Source: Bacillus sp. REN16 (lineage in GTDB: Bacteria > Bacillota > Bacilli > Bacillales > Bacillaceae_L). Taken from it: a stretch of 48,838 bases of DNA. The position numbers were made by a program, and so were the translations under genes. Each line of letters begins with the position of its first letter. The first letter of the stretch is position 1. Positions 16,825 to 25,133 of the stretch are shown here, piece by piece. The DNA lies in the NCBI RefSeq assembly GCF_020731355.1, contig NZ_JAJFZK010000020.1, positions 4,164 through 53,001 on the forward strand, in the 5' to 3' direction. The notes beneath the pieces were generated by a model. The model made no database searches and was not told where the DNA came from. It worked only from the letters and a program-made list of their open reading frames with translations.

Positions 16825-16945
16825 AATATACTAAAAAGACGAAGTGCTTGTAACCTCTACCGACAGGGTGGTGGTTGTCAAAACCTATTTTGTTTTTCGA
16901 AAACCACCCTGCTTACTACGGCGAGGGGTGGTTTTCCTGTTCTCT
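16825..16945 (+). ncRNA. Candidate antisense RNA of short-peptide module, copy 2
   Basis: TTCATGTATAAT at 16812-16823 is shared with copy 3 and provides a -10 box. The RNA would contain ACCTCTACCGACAGGGTGG and end at the hairpin AACCACCC...GGGTGGTT (about 16901-16936) followed by a T-rich stretch. It overlaps the 3' end of the peptide gene on the other strand. No strong -35 is seen. Confidence 0.45.
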
Positions 16946-17031
16946 AGTATGTTTTTCCGAAAAAAATAAGCGCTGACTTCTCGCACTATCCCTTTCAGAA
17001 ATTCTCGTAGAAATTCAAGAAATGTTTCCAT
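16885..17031 (-). CDS. Short repeated peptide METFLEFLRE family, copy 2
   Basis: A 48-residue peptide from ATG 17031 with an AAGGGAGGTGATAATC ribosome site. It reads METFLEFLREFLKGIVREVS, then AYFFRKNILENRKTTPRR and a basic Gly/Lys tail. Conservation with copies 1 and 3 is at the protein level with silent differences, which favours a real gene. The 3' end is overlapped by the candidate plus-strand RNA, the arrangement of Bacillus type I toxin-antitoxin pairs. No clear transmembrane helix is present, unlike known toxins of that type, so the toxin label is only inferred. Confidence 0.65.
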   Translation of the reverse strand: METFLEFLREFLKGIVREVSAYFFRKNILENRKTTPRRSKQGGFRKTK

Positions 17032-17146
17032 GATTATCACCTCCCTTCCGACCCATGAAAGATCATGAAAGAAGAGCAACAACCAACCACCCTCCGATAT
17101 TCAGTTTCAATTGCAGTTTACTCTATCCCGCTACCCTATATATCTA

Positions 17147-17182
17147 CCAATCTTCGACAAACTTCGGGGCGTCACTGTGACG
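17147..17182. repeat. CGACAAACTTCGG...CACTGTGAC dispersed repeat
   Basis: Same core and end as the copies at 904, 14417, 31340, 31854 and 31921. It lies about 115 bases upstream of the start of the peptide gene of copy 2, as in copies 1 and 3. Confidence 0.8.
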
Positions 17183-17231
17183 GTTCCTATTTTATAGAAA
17201 TAGAGAGGAGATACCATATACCCCCATTCGA

Positions 17232-17921
17232 TCACTTTATTCTTACATCATTTTCATACCTATCTGAAATCTTCGTTATTAATGTACCCACACCCCAATA
17301 TATTAGTGCTACCATTAAAAATGCCTCAATAAAGCGAAAATTCTGGGCTGCCATAATTTTTGCTTTTGCAAATATATCGATTACTGTGATTAAAAAACCA
17401 AGTGACGTGGCTTTAATTGCAACTGTAAAAGAATTTGCGAAATCGGGTACTGCATGTACAAAGGCCTGTGGGACAATTATTCTCCAAAAAGTTTGAAAGA
17501 AACTGTATCCTAGAGAGTGGGCTGCCTCGATTTGTCCATAATCTACCGCTAAAAATGAACCTCGTATAATTTCCGTTTGAAAGGTGGATAATGTTAGGCT
17601 AACCGTGACGATTAAAATAATAACTGGCGATAAATTATCCATATTATAATTAATACCTAGTAGCGATACGACAATTTGCCCAATTGCTGGCAATGCATAG
17701 TACATTAAATATAAAAAAACAACCATGGGTGTCCCTCTCAAAAACAACTTAAATAATCCAATTAGTTGGGTCAATACTGGAACCTTATATTGTTGGATTA
17801 TAGCCATAACCACTCCCAAAAGGGTTGATAAAACAAGTATTGTTATCGCTAATAGCAAGGTTTGGGGAAGTACTGTCAGTATCCCTAAAAACATATCGTA
17901 TGAAGCTTTTAAGTCAAACAT
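17232..17921 (-). CDS. Amino-acid/opine ABC transporter permease (HisM/OccM type)
   Basis: A 229-residue membrane protein with about five hydrophobic helices. The His/Glu/Gln-type permease segment is visible: FLRGTPMVVFLYLMYYALP near the middle, and the EAA loop ... IEAAHSLGYSFFQTFWRIIVPQA, which contacts the ATPase. It starts at ATG 17921, ten bases after the stop of the other permease. It is the last gene of the importer operon. Substrate is likely a polar or opine-type amino acid, judged from the associated dehydrogenase. Confidence 0.88.
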   Translation of the reverse strand: MFDLKASYDMFLGILTVLPQTLLLAITILVLSTLLGVVMAIIQQYKVPVLTQLIGLFKLFLRGTPMVVFLYLMYYALPAIGQIVVSLLGINYNMDNLSPVIILIVTVSLTLSTFQTEIIRGSFLAVDYGQIEAAHSLGYSFFQTFWRIIVPQAFVHAVPDFANSFTVAIKATSLGFLITVIDIFAKAKIMAAQNFRFIEAFLMVALIYWGVGTLITKISDRYENDVRIK

Positions 17922-17931
17922 TTTTGGCCCC

Positions 17932-18624
17932 CTAGCTCGATTTCGTTATACCACTATCTGAATGATATTTCGCTGTTTTATTTTCAAACATTCTGACTAG
18001 CCCATCAGCTGTAAAACACATTGCAGAAAATATCAAGGCGATGATAAAGTAAATGAGTATTTGATTTGTACCGTAGGATCTCGCTATAAATAGTTCAGCA
18101 CTTCCCATCACATCAATTACACCAATTGCAAAGATAAGTGAGGTGTCATGAATTAAATAAACTAAACCATTTCCGTATCCAGGAAGGGCGACAGGTATCA
18201 TCTGTGGAAGGGTAATTCTGAAAAACTTTTTAGTAGGTGTATAGCCTAAACTGTCTGCCGCTTCATGTTGCCCTTTAGCAACGGATAGGTATGCTGGACG
18301 AAATACCTCGGATATATATCCTGAATGATAAAATGCCATGGAGATAATTGCAGCGTTTATTGGACTTACTTCCCCCGTAAAACCCATTAAACTTACAACT
18401 TTTGGAATACCAAAATAGGCAATAAACAGTAATATCAACCCGGGAACACTTCGGGCAAAAGAAACATATAAATCCGCTATTTGACTTATTACAGGAATCC
18501 TTTTTATTCTTACCATTGTTAACAAAACAGAAAATAGCAATCCAAGTGCCGCCGACATAATTATAATAATAATATTAATGGGTAAAACCCTTAAAAACTC
18601 CAGTAGTAATCCCTGCATGTCCAT
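17932..18624 (-). CDS. Amino-acid/opine ABC transporter permease (HisQ/OccQ type)
   Basis: A 230-residue permease partner. YVSFARSVPGLILLFIAYFGIP and the EAA loop HEAADSLGYTPTKKFFRITLPQM are visible. It starts at ATG 18624 with a GGAGGGAGGAAT ribosome site. It pairs with the downstream permease as a heterodimer. A 324-base gap containing a large inverted repeat separates it from the binding-protein gene, likely to reduce its expression compared with the binding protein. Confidence 0.88.
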   Translation of the reverse strand: MDMQGLLLEFLRVLPINIIIIIMSAALGLLFSVLLTMVRIKRIPVISQIADLYVSFARSVPGLILLFIAYFGIPKVVSLMGFTGEVSPINAAIISMAFYHSGYISEVFRPAYLSVAKGQHEAADSLGYTPTKKFFRITLPQMIPVALPGYGNGLVYLIHDTSLIFAIGVIDVMGSAELFIARSYGTNQILIYFIIALIFSAMCFTADGLVRMFENKTAKYHSDSGITKSS

Positions 18625-18790
18625 ATGTAATTCCTCCCTCCAATGATGATTGTCTATATTTCGATTTGTGTATATAGTGTAGTATTGCTAGTAGATGTTT
18701 TGCTAGTTTGCGATGATTGGCTTCTTTAAATTAGAATTAATATCATTAAAGACATTGTCTTGCGAGGCATATCTATTTTAGTGTTTGTTT

Positions 18791-18858
18791 ACATCCATAT
18801 TCTCTTCTCACTATTTGATTCCCAGAATTAAAGGCTTCATAAAAGAGAATATGGATGT
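18791..18858 (-). promoter_or_regulatory. Long stem-loop between binding-protein and permease genes
   Basis: Arms 18791-18806 and 18843-18858 are perfect 16-base inverted repeats with a 36-base loop. There is no T-run on either side, so it is more likely an mRNA stabiliser or processing site than a terminator. The rest of the 324-base gap holds no gene. Confidence 0.6.
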
Positions 18859-18948
18859 ATCTAATTTCTTGAGGGGGCTCAATACTTAACTAAATAACCC
18901 CGGATAACAAGCTATTTACTAATGAACATTCCGATATCATTAATTAGT

Positions 18949-19788
18949 TTAATCATATTGGAATACATCTTCATCGTAAAATTCAATAGATAGCTCAGAG
19001 AGTGTGCCATTATCCTTCAATTCTTTTATACCTTCACTTACTGCATCTCTCAACTTCTCATTTTCTTCTGATTTGTGTATCATAAAGTAGGTTGGAATAA
19101 TTTTTATTGGATCAGTAGCACGAACAGGTAAATTCTGTTCCTCTATGATCTTGATTTGTCCATAACTTGATGGATAAAACAATGCGTCATATTTACCGTT
19201 CCCTATTTCCTTAAGTCTGTCCGCAATAGGTATACCAACATCTGCTAATTCATATTCGAGTTTATATTCTGGATTTTCCTTTTCCAAGTCCTGAACCGCT
19301 TTCAAAGTTGCTCCGGCTGGTGAAAGTGGTGAAATTTTCTTTCCTGCTAAATCTTCCATTCCCTCTATACCACTATCTTCTCCAACATAAATTTTGATCA
19401 GAGCACGCCCATTAGATTCTTCAGGGATTAAATACTGTTCTTCACGTTCCTGGGTATAACCTAAACCACCAGCAAGCATGTCATACTTTCCAGTTGCTAA
19501 CCCTGTTTCACCTGCTGAATCTTCAACAGCGATTAATTCAAATTCATAGTCTTCTAGTATTTTATCAAGTTCTTTTATTAATTCTGGTTCATAACCAGTA
19601 ACTTCACCATCGTCATCTACCCAACTTAATGGTTTAGAAGTATGTCCAGTTGCTACTTTAATTGTTCTAACTTCTGAATCACTATCACTATCTGCTTTAG
19701 TTGTTTCATTATCAACTGAATCAGAATTACATGCAGCTAGTATTAAAACTAATATAAAAATAGTGAACGTAATTAACTTTCTCTTCAT
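18949..19788 (-). CDS. Amino-acid/opine-binding lipoprotein of the ABC importer
   Basis: A 279-residue family 3 solute-binding protein. A short basic N-terminus, a hydrophobic stretch and the lipobox LAACNSD (Cys20) mark a lipoprotein. An acidic/Ser linker precedes the binding domain that begins IKVATGHTSKPLSWVDDDGEVTGYEPEL. TGKYDMLAGGLGYTQERE is the usual ligand-binding stretch. It starts at ATG 19788, 30 bases after the ATPase gene. It probably presents an amino acid or opine to the two permeases; the ligand cannot be read from sequence. Confidence 0.88.
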   Translation of the reverse strand: MKRKLITFTIFILVLILAACNSDSVDNETTKADSDSDSEVRTIKVATGHTSKPLSWVDDDGEVTGYEPELIKELDKILEDYEFELIAVEDSAGETGLATGKYDMLAGGLGYTQEREEQYLIPEESNGRALIKIYVGEDSGIEGMEDLAGKKISPLSPAGATLKAVQDLEKENPEYKLEYELADVGIPIADRLKEIGNGKYDALFYPSSYGQIKIIEEQNLPVRATDPIKIIPTYFMIHKSEENEKLRDAVSEGIKELKDNGTLSELSIEFYDEDVFQYD

Positions 19789-19817
19789 TGTAATCAGCCA
19801 CTTTCTTTTTAAAATTG

Positions 19818-20585
19818 TTATTGTTTTTCTACATTTGCATAAAAGTTTTTCAGAAACTGTCTTGTTCTCACATTCTTTGAATTTCCAAAAATTTGTTCAG
19901 GAGGCCCTTCTTCTACGATGTGTCCTTTTTCCATAAAAACAACTTTATTCGAGATGCTTTTTGCAAAGTCCATCTCATGTGTCACTAAAAGTATCGTCAT
20001 GCCTGATTTCGCTACATCTTCAATTACCCGCAACACCTCCTCTACTAATTCTGGATCAAGCGCTGATGTTGGTTCATCGAATAAAATCAACTCTGGGTCA
20101 AGCGCCAGACCACGTGCAATGCCTACCCTCTGTAATTGCCCTCCAGATAAACTAGAAGGATATTCATCTATTTTTTCTTTTAAACCAACCTTTTCTAATT
20201 CCTTATAACTTTTCTCGTATGCTTCTTCCTTAGATTTTTTTTGAACTGCTATTTGTGCATCCATCACATTTTGTATGACCGTTTTATGTTTAAAAATATT
20301 AAAATGTTGAAATACCATGGCAGTCTTTCGGCGAAACATAAGAATATCTTGTTTTTTTACATTTTTATAGTCTAGATATAAATCACCCAATTGAATTTCG
20401 CCTTCATATGGCTTTTCTAAATAATTAACACATTTTAACAAGGTTGTTTTACCTGTTCCGCTTGGTCCAATAAAGGACACTACATCCCCCTTGTTAACCG
20501 ATAAATCTATTCCTTTTAAAACTTCATTATTATTAAATGAAATTCGCAAATTTTTTATAGTTAAAATAATAACCGCCTCCCCCAA
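19818..20585 (-). CDS. ABC transporter ATP-binding protein (HisP/GlnQ type)
   Basis: About 250 residues. Walker A GPSGTGKTTLL, Q-loop MVFQHFNIF, signature LSGGQLQRVGIARGLAL, Walker B LILFDEPTSALDPEL and switch LLVTHEMDFA are all present. The start is odd. The only conventional start in frame is TTG 20585, which overlaps the GGGGGAGG ribosome site. Spacing points instead to ATT at 20570 or 20567, and homology begins right after it (LTIKNLRISF). It drives the amino-acid/opine importer; the opine-dehydrogenase gene ends 15 bases upstream. Confidence 0.88.
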   Translation of the reverse strand: MGEAVIILTIKNLRISFNNNEVLKGIDLSVNKGDVVSFIGPSGTGKTTLLKCVNYLEKPYEGEIQLGDLYLDYKNVKKQDILMFRRKTAMVFQHFNIFKHKTVIQNVMDAQIAVQKKSKEEAYEKSYKELEKVGLKEKIDEYPSSLSGGQLQRVGIARGLALDPELILFDEPTSALDPELVEEVLRVIEDVAKSGMTILLVTHEMDFAKSISNKVVFMEKGHIVEEGPPEQIFGNSKNVRTRQFLKNFYANVEKQ

Positions 20586-20600
20586 ACATTTTGTATAATA

Positions 20601-21650
20601 CTATTCTGGTTTTAACACCTTTTGCATACTTAGTAGGTCCTCCTTGATTAGCCCATTAAAATGAATCCCTTCCTTTCTGTAATCACTATCCATCAGTAAT
20701 GATGCCGTACTAATGATGGAATCAGTATACGGTGTTTCAACTCCCAATATTTTTCCTAGTTCTGAAATAGGAACAAGGCCAAATGGTATATCTTCTGTCA
20801 TATACCTATAATTTAAGGTGGTAGGAGCTATTCCAGATGGGAATAATCCTGGTAAGGCTTCATACAGGCTTGGATACTCTTTATCATAAAATTCATTCAA
20901 GACAGTCAAAATACTTTGAGTATCAACTTTAAGTAAATTTGCAATTTGCAGTCTCTCTAAATCTATCTTTTCAACATAGTTAACTGAATAAGGTGACGCT
21001 CCATCTGGGTAAAATCGAAAAGTTTCTGCCACATCAATCCTTGCCGCGTTAAAAACGGTAATTGGAGGATGGATAACAAAATTTGAATTATTCAATGATG
21101 TTTCAAAAACACTATTTCCTGGAACTAATTGTGGAAACCTATTCATGAATGATGTCGCAATCGAATTCTCCCTGTTTAATGTACTGATAAGCACGTTATT
21201 TTTAATTTTACTTATATTTACTGAACCAGCATTATCCGCTAGACTAACAAAAGGCATGGCACTTGTTTCAGCAATCTTAATGTTTTTATCTTGAATTATT
21301 TCGGAACCTAATATCTGTTCACATTCTATCGCACCCCAATATCCAGGGAAAAACACAATGGTTTGATTGTTTTTCAAAAATGGTTTAATTTGATTTACAA
21401 CTGGTTTATGTCCCATTGCAGTCGTAGATACAATGATAAACTCAGCATCCGAAATAACCTCTTCCATGGAAGTGAGCGCATTAAAGTGTGCTTTTCCGGA
21501 ATATACCCCTGTAACTTCTAAACCCTCTTCTGATATTCTTTGCGCCTTATTTGGATCACGTGTATACAACCTCACGCTTTCCCCTTTTAATGTAAGATAT
21601 CCCGCTATAGCTTGTCCTGTATTACCTCCACCAATTACGGCATATGTCAT
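20601..21650 (-). CDS. Octopine/opine dehydrogenase family oxidoreductase
   Basis: A 349-residue protein from ATG 21650 behind AAGGAGGAAAATAAC; an earlier in-frame ATG has no such site. The N-terminal Rossmann segment is YAVIGGGNTGQAIAGYL. The C-terminal domain carries the opine-dehydrogenase signature FVIHPPITVFNAARID, with the catalytic His. Family enzymes reversibly split or form secondary-amine opines from an amino acid and a 2-oxo acid using NAD(P). Beside an importer and a catabolic-type GntR regulator, oxidative cleavage of an imported opine is the likely direction. Substrate is unknown. Confidence 0.82.
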   Translation of the reverse strand: MTYAVIGGGNTGQAIAGYLTLKGESVRLYTRDPNKAQRISEEGLEVTGVYSGKAHFNALTSMEEVISDAEFIIVSTTAMGHKPVVNQIKPFLKNNQTIVFFPGYWGAIECEQILGSEIIQDKNIKIAETSAMPFVSLADNAGSVNISKIKNNVLISTLNRENSIATSFMNRFPQLVPGNSVFETSLNNSNFVIHPPITVFNAARIDVAETFRFYPDGASPYSVNYVEKIDLERLQIANLLKVDTQSILTVLNEFYDKEYPSLYEALPGLFPSGIAPTTLNYRYMTEDIPFGLVPISELGKILGVETPYTDSIISTASLLMDSDYRKEGIHFNGLIKEDLLSMQKVLKPE

Positions 21651-21708
21651 GTTATTTTCCTCCTTGCAAATTTTGTTTCCCAATCGATTTACATCTTGTA
21701 CTATTAAC

Positions 21709-22395
21709 CTATTTATTGTTAGCAGCCGATTCTTTGTAACTTTCGACTGTCTTTATTGCCTGGTTCATAGAGCCTAAAATATGTTTTTTAATTTCTGCTA
21801 CTGCATTAACCTTATCTTTTTTAATTATGTAATCAAGAATATACCTATGTTCATCTACTGACTTTTTAGTATCAATAATATGCCTATGTGCCAAACGCCT
21901 GTATCTGTTGATTAAGCTGTTTAGCTGTGATAGAAACTTTACAGCTGTTTTATTTCGACTTACTTGATAAATATATTCATGAAATTGGCCACCAAGGTTA
22001 TCGATTGTTTCATAGTTTTCTAAGTTTGCAGAGATCTTGAGTATTTCAACGAGGTATGTTAAGTGTTCAATTTCCTCTTCAGTAATATTATCAATCGCAT
22101 CTTCAATTACAATTCCCTCTAAATTACTCCGTATAATAAATATTTCTTTTACTTCTTGGATGGATACAGGTGCAACGTTACTCCTACCATTCACATTTCG
22201 GATTACTAATCCTTCTATTTCAAGTCTTTGTAAAGACTCTCTCAGTGGTGTCCTGCTAATTCCTAACTCTTTTGCCAACTCATCTTCTACAATAGGTTGA
22301 CCAGGTTCCAGAGTGCATTTTATGATTCTTTTCCTTAATTCCTCATAAGCGACATCCTTAGTTGAGACCCTACCAGTCCCTTTTTCCCCCTTCAA
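21709..22395 (-). CDS. GntR-family (FadR/FCD subfamily) regulator of the opine operon
   Basis: A 228-residue protein from TTG 22395 (GGTGGTGAAGTGAA before it). The winged helix ... EDELAKELGISRTPLRESLQRLEIEGLV is followed by an all-helical FCD ligand domain with metal-type His residues (GQFHEYIYQ, DEHRYILDYI). It is the first gene of the operon with the opine dehydrogenase and ABC importer. The AATTGTAT/ATACAATT palindrome just upstream is the likely autoregulatory site, with the opine or its product as inducer (inferred). Confidence 0.88.
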   Translation of the reverse strand: MKGEKGTGRVSTKDVAYEELRKRIIKCTLEPGQPIVEDELAKELGISRTPLRESLQRLEIEGLVIRNVNGRSNVAPVSIQEVKEIFIIRSNLEGIVIEDAIDNITEEEIEHLTYLVEILKISANLENYETIDNLGGQFHEYIYQVSRNKTAVKFLSQLNSLINRYRRLAHRHIIDTKKSVDEHRYILDYIIKKDKVNAVAEIKKHILGSMNQAIKTVESYKESAANNK

Positions 22396-22417
22396 TTCAC
22401 TTCACCACCTTAAAAAT

Positions 22418-22439
22418 AATTGTATGAATGTATACAATT
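22418..22439 (-). promoter_or_regulatory. GntR/FCD operator
   Basis: AATTGTAT-GAATGT-ATACAATT, a perfect 8-base inverted repeat 23 bases before the regulator start, containing TGTATACA, the core common to FCD-type operators. Confidence 0.65.
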
Positions 22440-22892
22440 ATTTTAACACACACAATATTCAAAAAACAATAACAATTTGCAGACTATTCCTAATTTTCAT
22501 ACCCCCCATTAACACTTTTTATTATTGACTTCATGGTCATTTTAGATTTGACTGTCTGTGTCTGGATTAAAACCATCATCATATTCCTTAAACTCAACCG
22601 TTTTACAGGATGTTTTGAAGTGGATTATTCAGTTTAATTCAAACTCAAAGGGGGAGGATTTATGATTAAAAAAATTTGTAAAGCTTTTTAATTTTCTTAC
22701 CTTCTGGTGTTGTTCAGAATGCGGTTCAAAAGTGACCCCATGATACTAGTTAGATAAGAAAACTATATACGGAATTATATCTATTCAAAAACACTATATA
22801 TTGTATCTAATTCGTCTTTTTTATCTTCATATAATGATGTTTTTGCAAAAATAGATACTATGCGTGATAGATGTATTAATAAATGAAGCAAA
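22440..22892. other. Intergenic with a possible broken tiny ORF
   Basis: No convincing gene. At 22651-22660 GGGGGAGGATTT precedes ATG 22663, which opens only nine codons (MIKKICKAF, stop). One base shift would join it to IFLPSGVVQNAVQK. AGTGACCCC at about 22731 resembles the inner end of IS21-type elements, perhaps an old IS remnant. An AGATA...TATCT pair lies around 22750-22815. Confidence 0.3.
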
Positions 22893-22928
22893 CAAAAAAG
22901 CTCGCCACCGTTTTAAGGTGATGAGCTT
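22893..22928 (-). terminator. Intrinsic terminator, downstream of the nuclease gene
   Basis: On the minus strand AAGCTCATCACC pairs with GGTGGCGAGCTT and is followed by TTTTTTG. It lies about 120 bases after the nuclease stop. Confidence 0.75.
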
Positions 22929-23047
22929 GTCGAGACGAATTTCTTCTATATTTATTACCCTACAACATTTTGAAATGGATCATTCGATACGCATTGCATC
23001 AGGATTAAGTGGGAATTGTAATTTTACATAATCATCAATCCACATTT

Positions 23048-24031
23048 TTATATCTCCTCTCTGACACTCTGTTCGCTGTCCATATACTCCTCACGTATCT
23101 GAGAAAGCGTCTTTCCAGTCTCTTTATGAACAGCAAACACATAAGTCTGAATGCTGGACCAACCAAAGAGCTCCTTTAACCATTTCTGCATGGAGATTTC
23201 TTCGCCATTAACCTCTACATTCCCATTAGCCAAGAGTGTGCCTTCATCATCCCGGCCTTTTGCAACAATTATATCACCAGCTTTAACAACGCCCCATTCG
23301 AGCATTTCATTAATTTTAGGCAGTGTTCTCCGTGTGAAGCCTTTTTTCTGTCTACTTTTTATTGGGCTGTCTAAGAAATTAACGTAATAATCTTTATATG
23401 TATTAACTGGCAAAATCTTTTCAATATTTATGTACACTTCATCCTGTATCTTAAAAGGAATCATTTTAAAACAGGTGATATCAACATTATTACTATTTAA
23501 CCAGGCAACTGCTGATAAAGTTTGCTCATCATAATCGGATGCTACTAATATGATTTTTTGATTCTTGTTAAAGTTGCTTTCCGCACCATTTTCCCGCAAA
23601 AATTCCGTTAACTTCCGAGCCCCAAGTTCCACACTCGTTAAAAGACCGCTTTCAAATTCACTCCGATACTTCTCGATGTAGGGGGCATAAATTTTGTTTA
23701 CTAAATCCTCGGGGTCTTCAATCGTTGCATAGCTTGCCGCATACCTGATGGCTTGAAATTCAAAGGCCTCTTTTCTTGCCTCAATGTCTTTGCGGTCCCG
23801 TTTAATCTCAACCAATACAATATTCCCTTTATTATCAACAGCGGTAAGATCACTAATGCCATGTTGGGCGTTCCTTACTTGTTTACCAACAATGAGCATC
23901 GATTCTTCTTCATCGCATATCATATCGATATTCTTTCGTAATAATTCTTCGATATCACTTTCTTTATAATTAAGCTCTGAAAAAGTCGTAGCACCTATTT
24001 TTATTGCCTTATCATTGGATACGTTGTACAT
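23048..24031 (-). CDS. PD-(D/E)XK nuclease-like protein with RAMA-like C-terminal domain
   Basis: A 327-residue protein from ATG 24031. The PD-(D/E)XK core is visible as GISDLTAVDNKGNIVLVEIKR (Asp60, Glu74, Lys76 approximately), as in NucS/DUF91-type endonucleases. The C-terminal 80 residues (VVKAGDIIVAKGRDDEGTLLANG..., GWSSIQTYVFAV) resemble the RAMA domain, which accompanies restriction enzymes and methylases and may sense modified DNA. No methylase, helicase or other defence gene is adjacent. It is transcribed alone, with its own terminator. A single-gene DNA-defence or repair role is inferred. Confidence 0.65.
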   Translation of the reverse strand: MYNVSNDKAIKIGATTFSELNYKESDIEELLRKNIDMICDEEESMLIVGKQVRNAQHGISDLTAVDNKGNIVLVEIKRDRKDIEARKEAFEFQAIRYAASYATIEDPEDLVNKIYAPYIEKYRSEFESGLLTSVELGARKLTEFLRENGAESNFNKNQKIILVASDYDEQTLSAVAWLNSNNVDITCFKMIPFKIQDEVYINIEKILPVNTYKDYYVNFLDSPIKSRQKKGFTRRTLPKINEMLEWGVVKAGDIIVAKGRDDEGTLLANGNVEVNGEEISMQKWLKELFGWSSIQTYVFAVHKETGKTLSQIREEYMDSEQSVREEI

Positions 24032-24158
24032 AGTATTTGCCTCCCAATACGGACTAGCTATTTAGATCCTTTTACCATACCACAATTTCATAAAATTTAG
24101 CTAACAACGCAAACAAAAAAACTACCAAGTAGCTGTATAATAAAATACAATTACTCGA

Positions 24159-24178
24159 CAGCGGGTGTCAGGCCCACT
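24159..24178. repeat. GTCAGGCCC-type palindromic repeat
   Basis: AGCGGGTGTCAGGCCCACTG, a member of the family also at 2388, 26077, 31405 and 41931. Confidence 0.55.
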
Positions 24179-24196
24179 GGAAATTCCTCTGTCCCA

Positions 24197-25133
24197 TTAA
24201 TACTCCCTCACGTTTTGTTTTCTCCATTCAATTTGGTTATTTTCGTGTGAGCGGCTTAGTGTCATAGCTTCCCATATTGCTTCTTCTGATATTTGGTTCT
24301 CCGCACGCATATCTGATATTGTGCGGGCGAGGCGGGAACTTGAACCTTGGTAACCACAGGGACAGAGGTTCATGGCACCGATTAAAAGAAAGGCGGCTGG
24401 AAAGGTTACAGTAGAACGCGCTCTGCTAATCGTGACCTTTTGTGTTTCAATTGGTTGACGCAGCATGTCTAATGTTTTCTTAGAAAACTCGGCCATTTAA
24501 TCTAAAAACAGGACACCACGATGTGCTAAGGATATTTCACCCGGCTTAGGGTTTTGTCCACCACCTATAATTAATACACTGGATGCGGAATGATGTGGAT
24601 TGCGAAATGATGGTTGATTGATTCGTCCGATTTCACTGCCACCTAAATGATACAGGGCTAACTTTCTCCAACTGTGCTTCGTTTGATAAAGGGGGTAGAA
24701 TCGATGGAAAGGTTTCAGCAAGTAAGCTCTTTCCACACCCAAGTGGTCCCGTCATAAATACATGATGTTCACCAGTAGCAGCAACTTCTAGTGCTCGTTT
24801 TGCGAATTCATGACCTATAACATCCCTAAAATCCCTTTCATATTCGAAGTTAGCCTCCAGAACTGGCTGAGGAGGAAGAAAAGGAAGAAGCAGTTGACCT
24901 GATAGATGTTGAGTGACTTCATGAAGTGAGGCAACAAACACGATCTCAAGCCCCTCCATTTTGATTTCCGGCAGATTGGGGTCAAATGGCATGTAAACGA
25001 TCGTAAACCCTAATTTCTTCGCAGCCAATTCAGCTGCTGGCAAACCTTCAAATGGAAAAATGGAACCATCTAGGGATAACGCCCCAATAAAACATGTAGT
25101 TGCTGGAATTTTAACACGGATAACACCTGCACT
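24197..25133 (-). pseudogene. yifB/comM-like gene remnant, second copy
   Basis: A decayed relative of the gene at 14995-16548. The coding remnant begins right after the RAYT stop with IPATTCFIGALSLDGSIFPF, lacking about 70 N-terminal residues. Walker [17 protein letters not shown] is intact. A frameshift follows near 24665. A GAA-to-TAA change at 24496 interrupts FLD-MAEF. About 100 residues are deleted after NLCPCGYQG, where the frame joins RLARTISD. It cannot make a functional ATPase. Confidence 0.85.

Noticed and set aside
22663-22733. Small peptide gene with a good ribosome site
   Set aside because: The frame closes after nine codons; without a frameshift no product of useful length results, so it is only noted.
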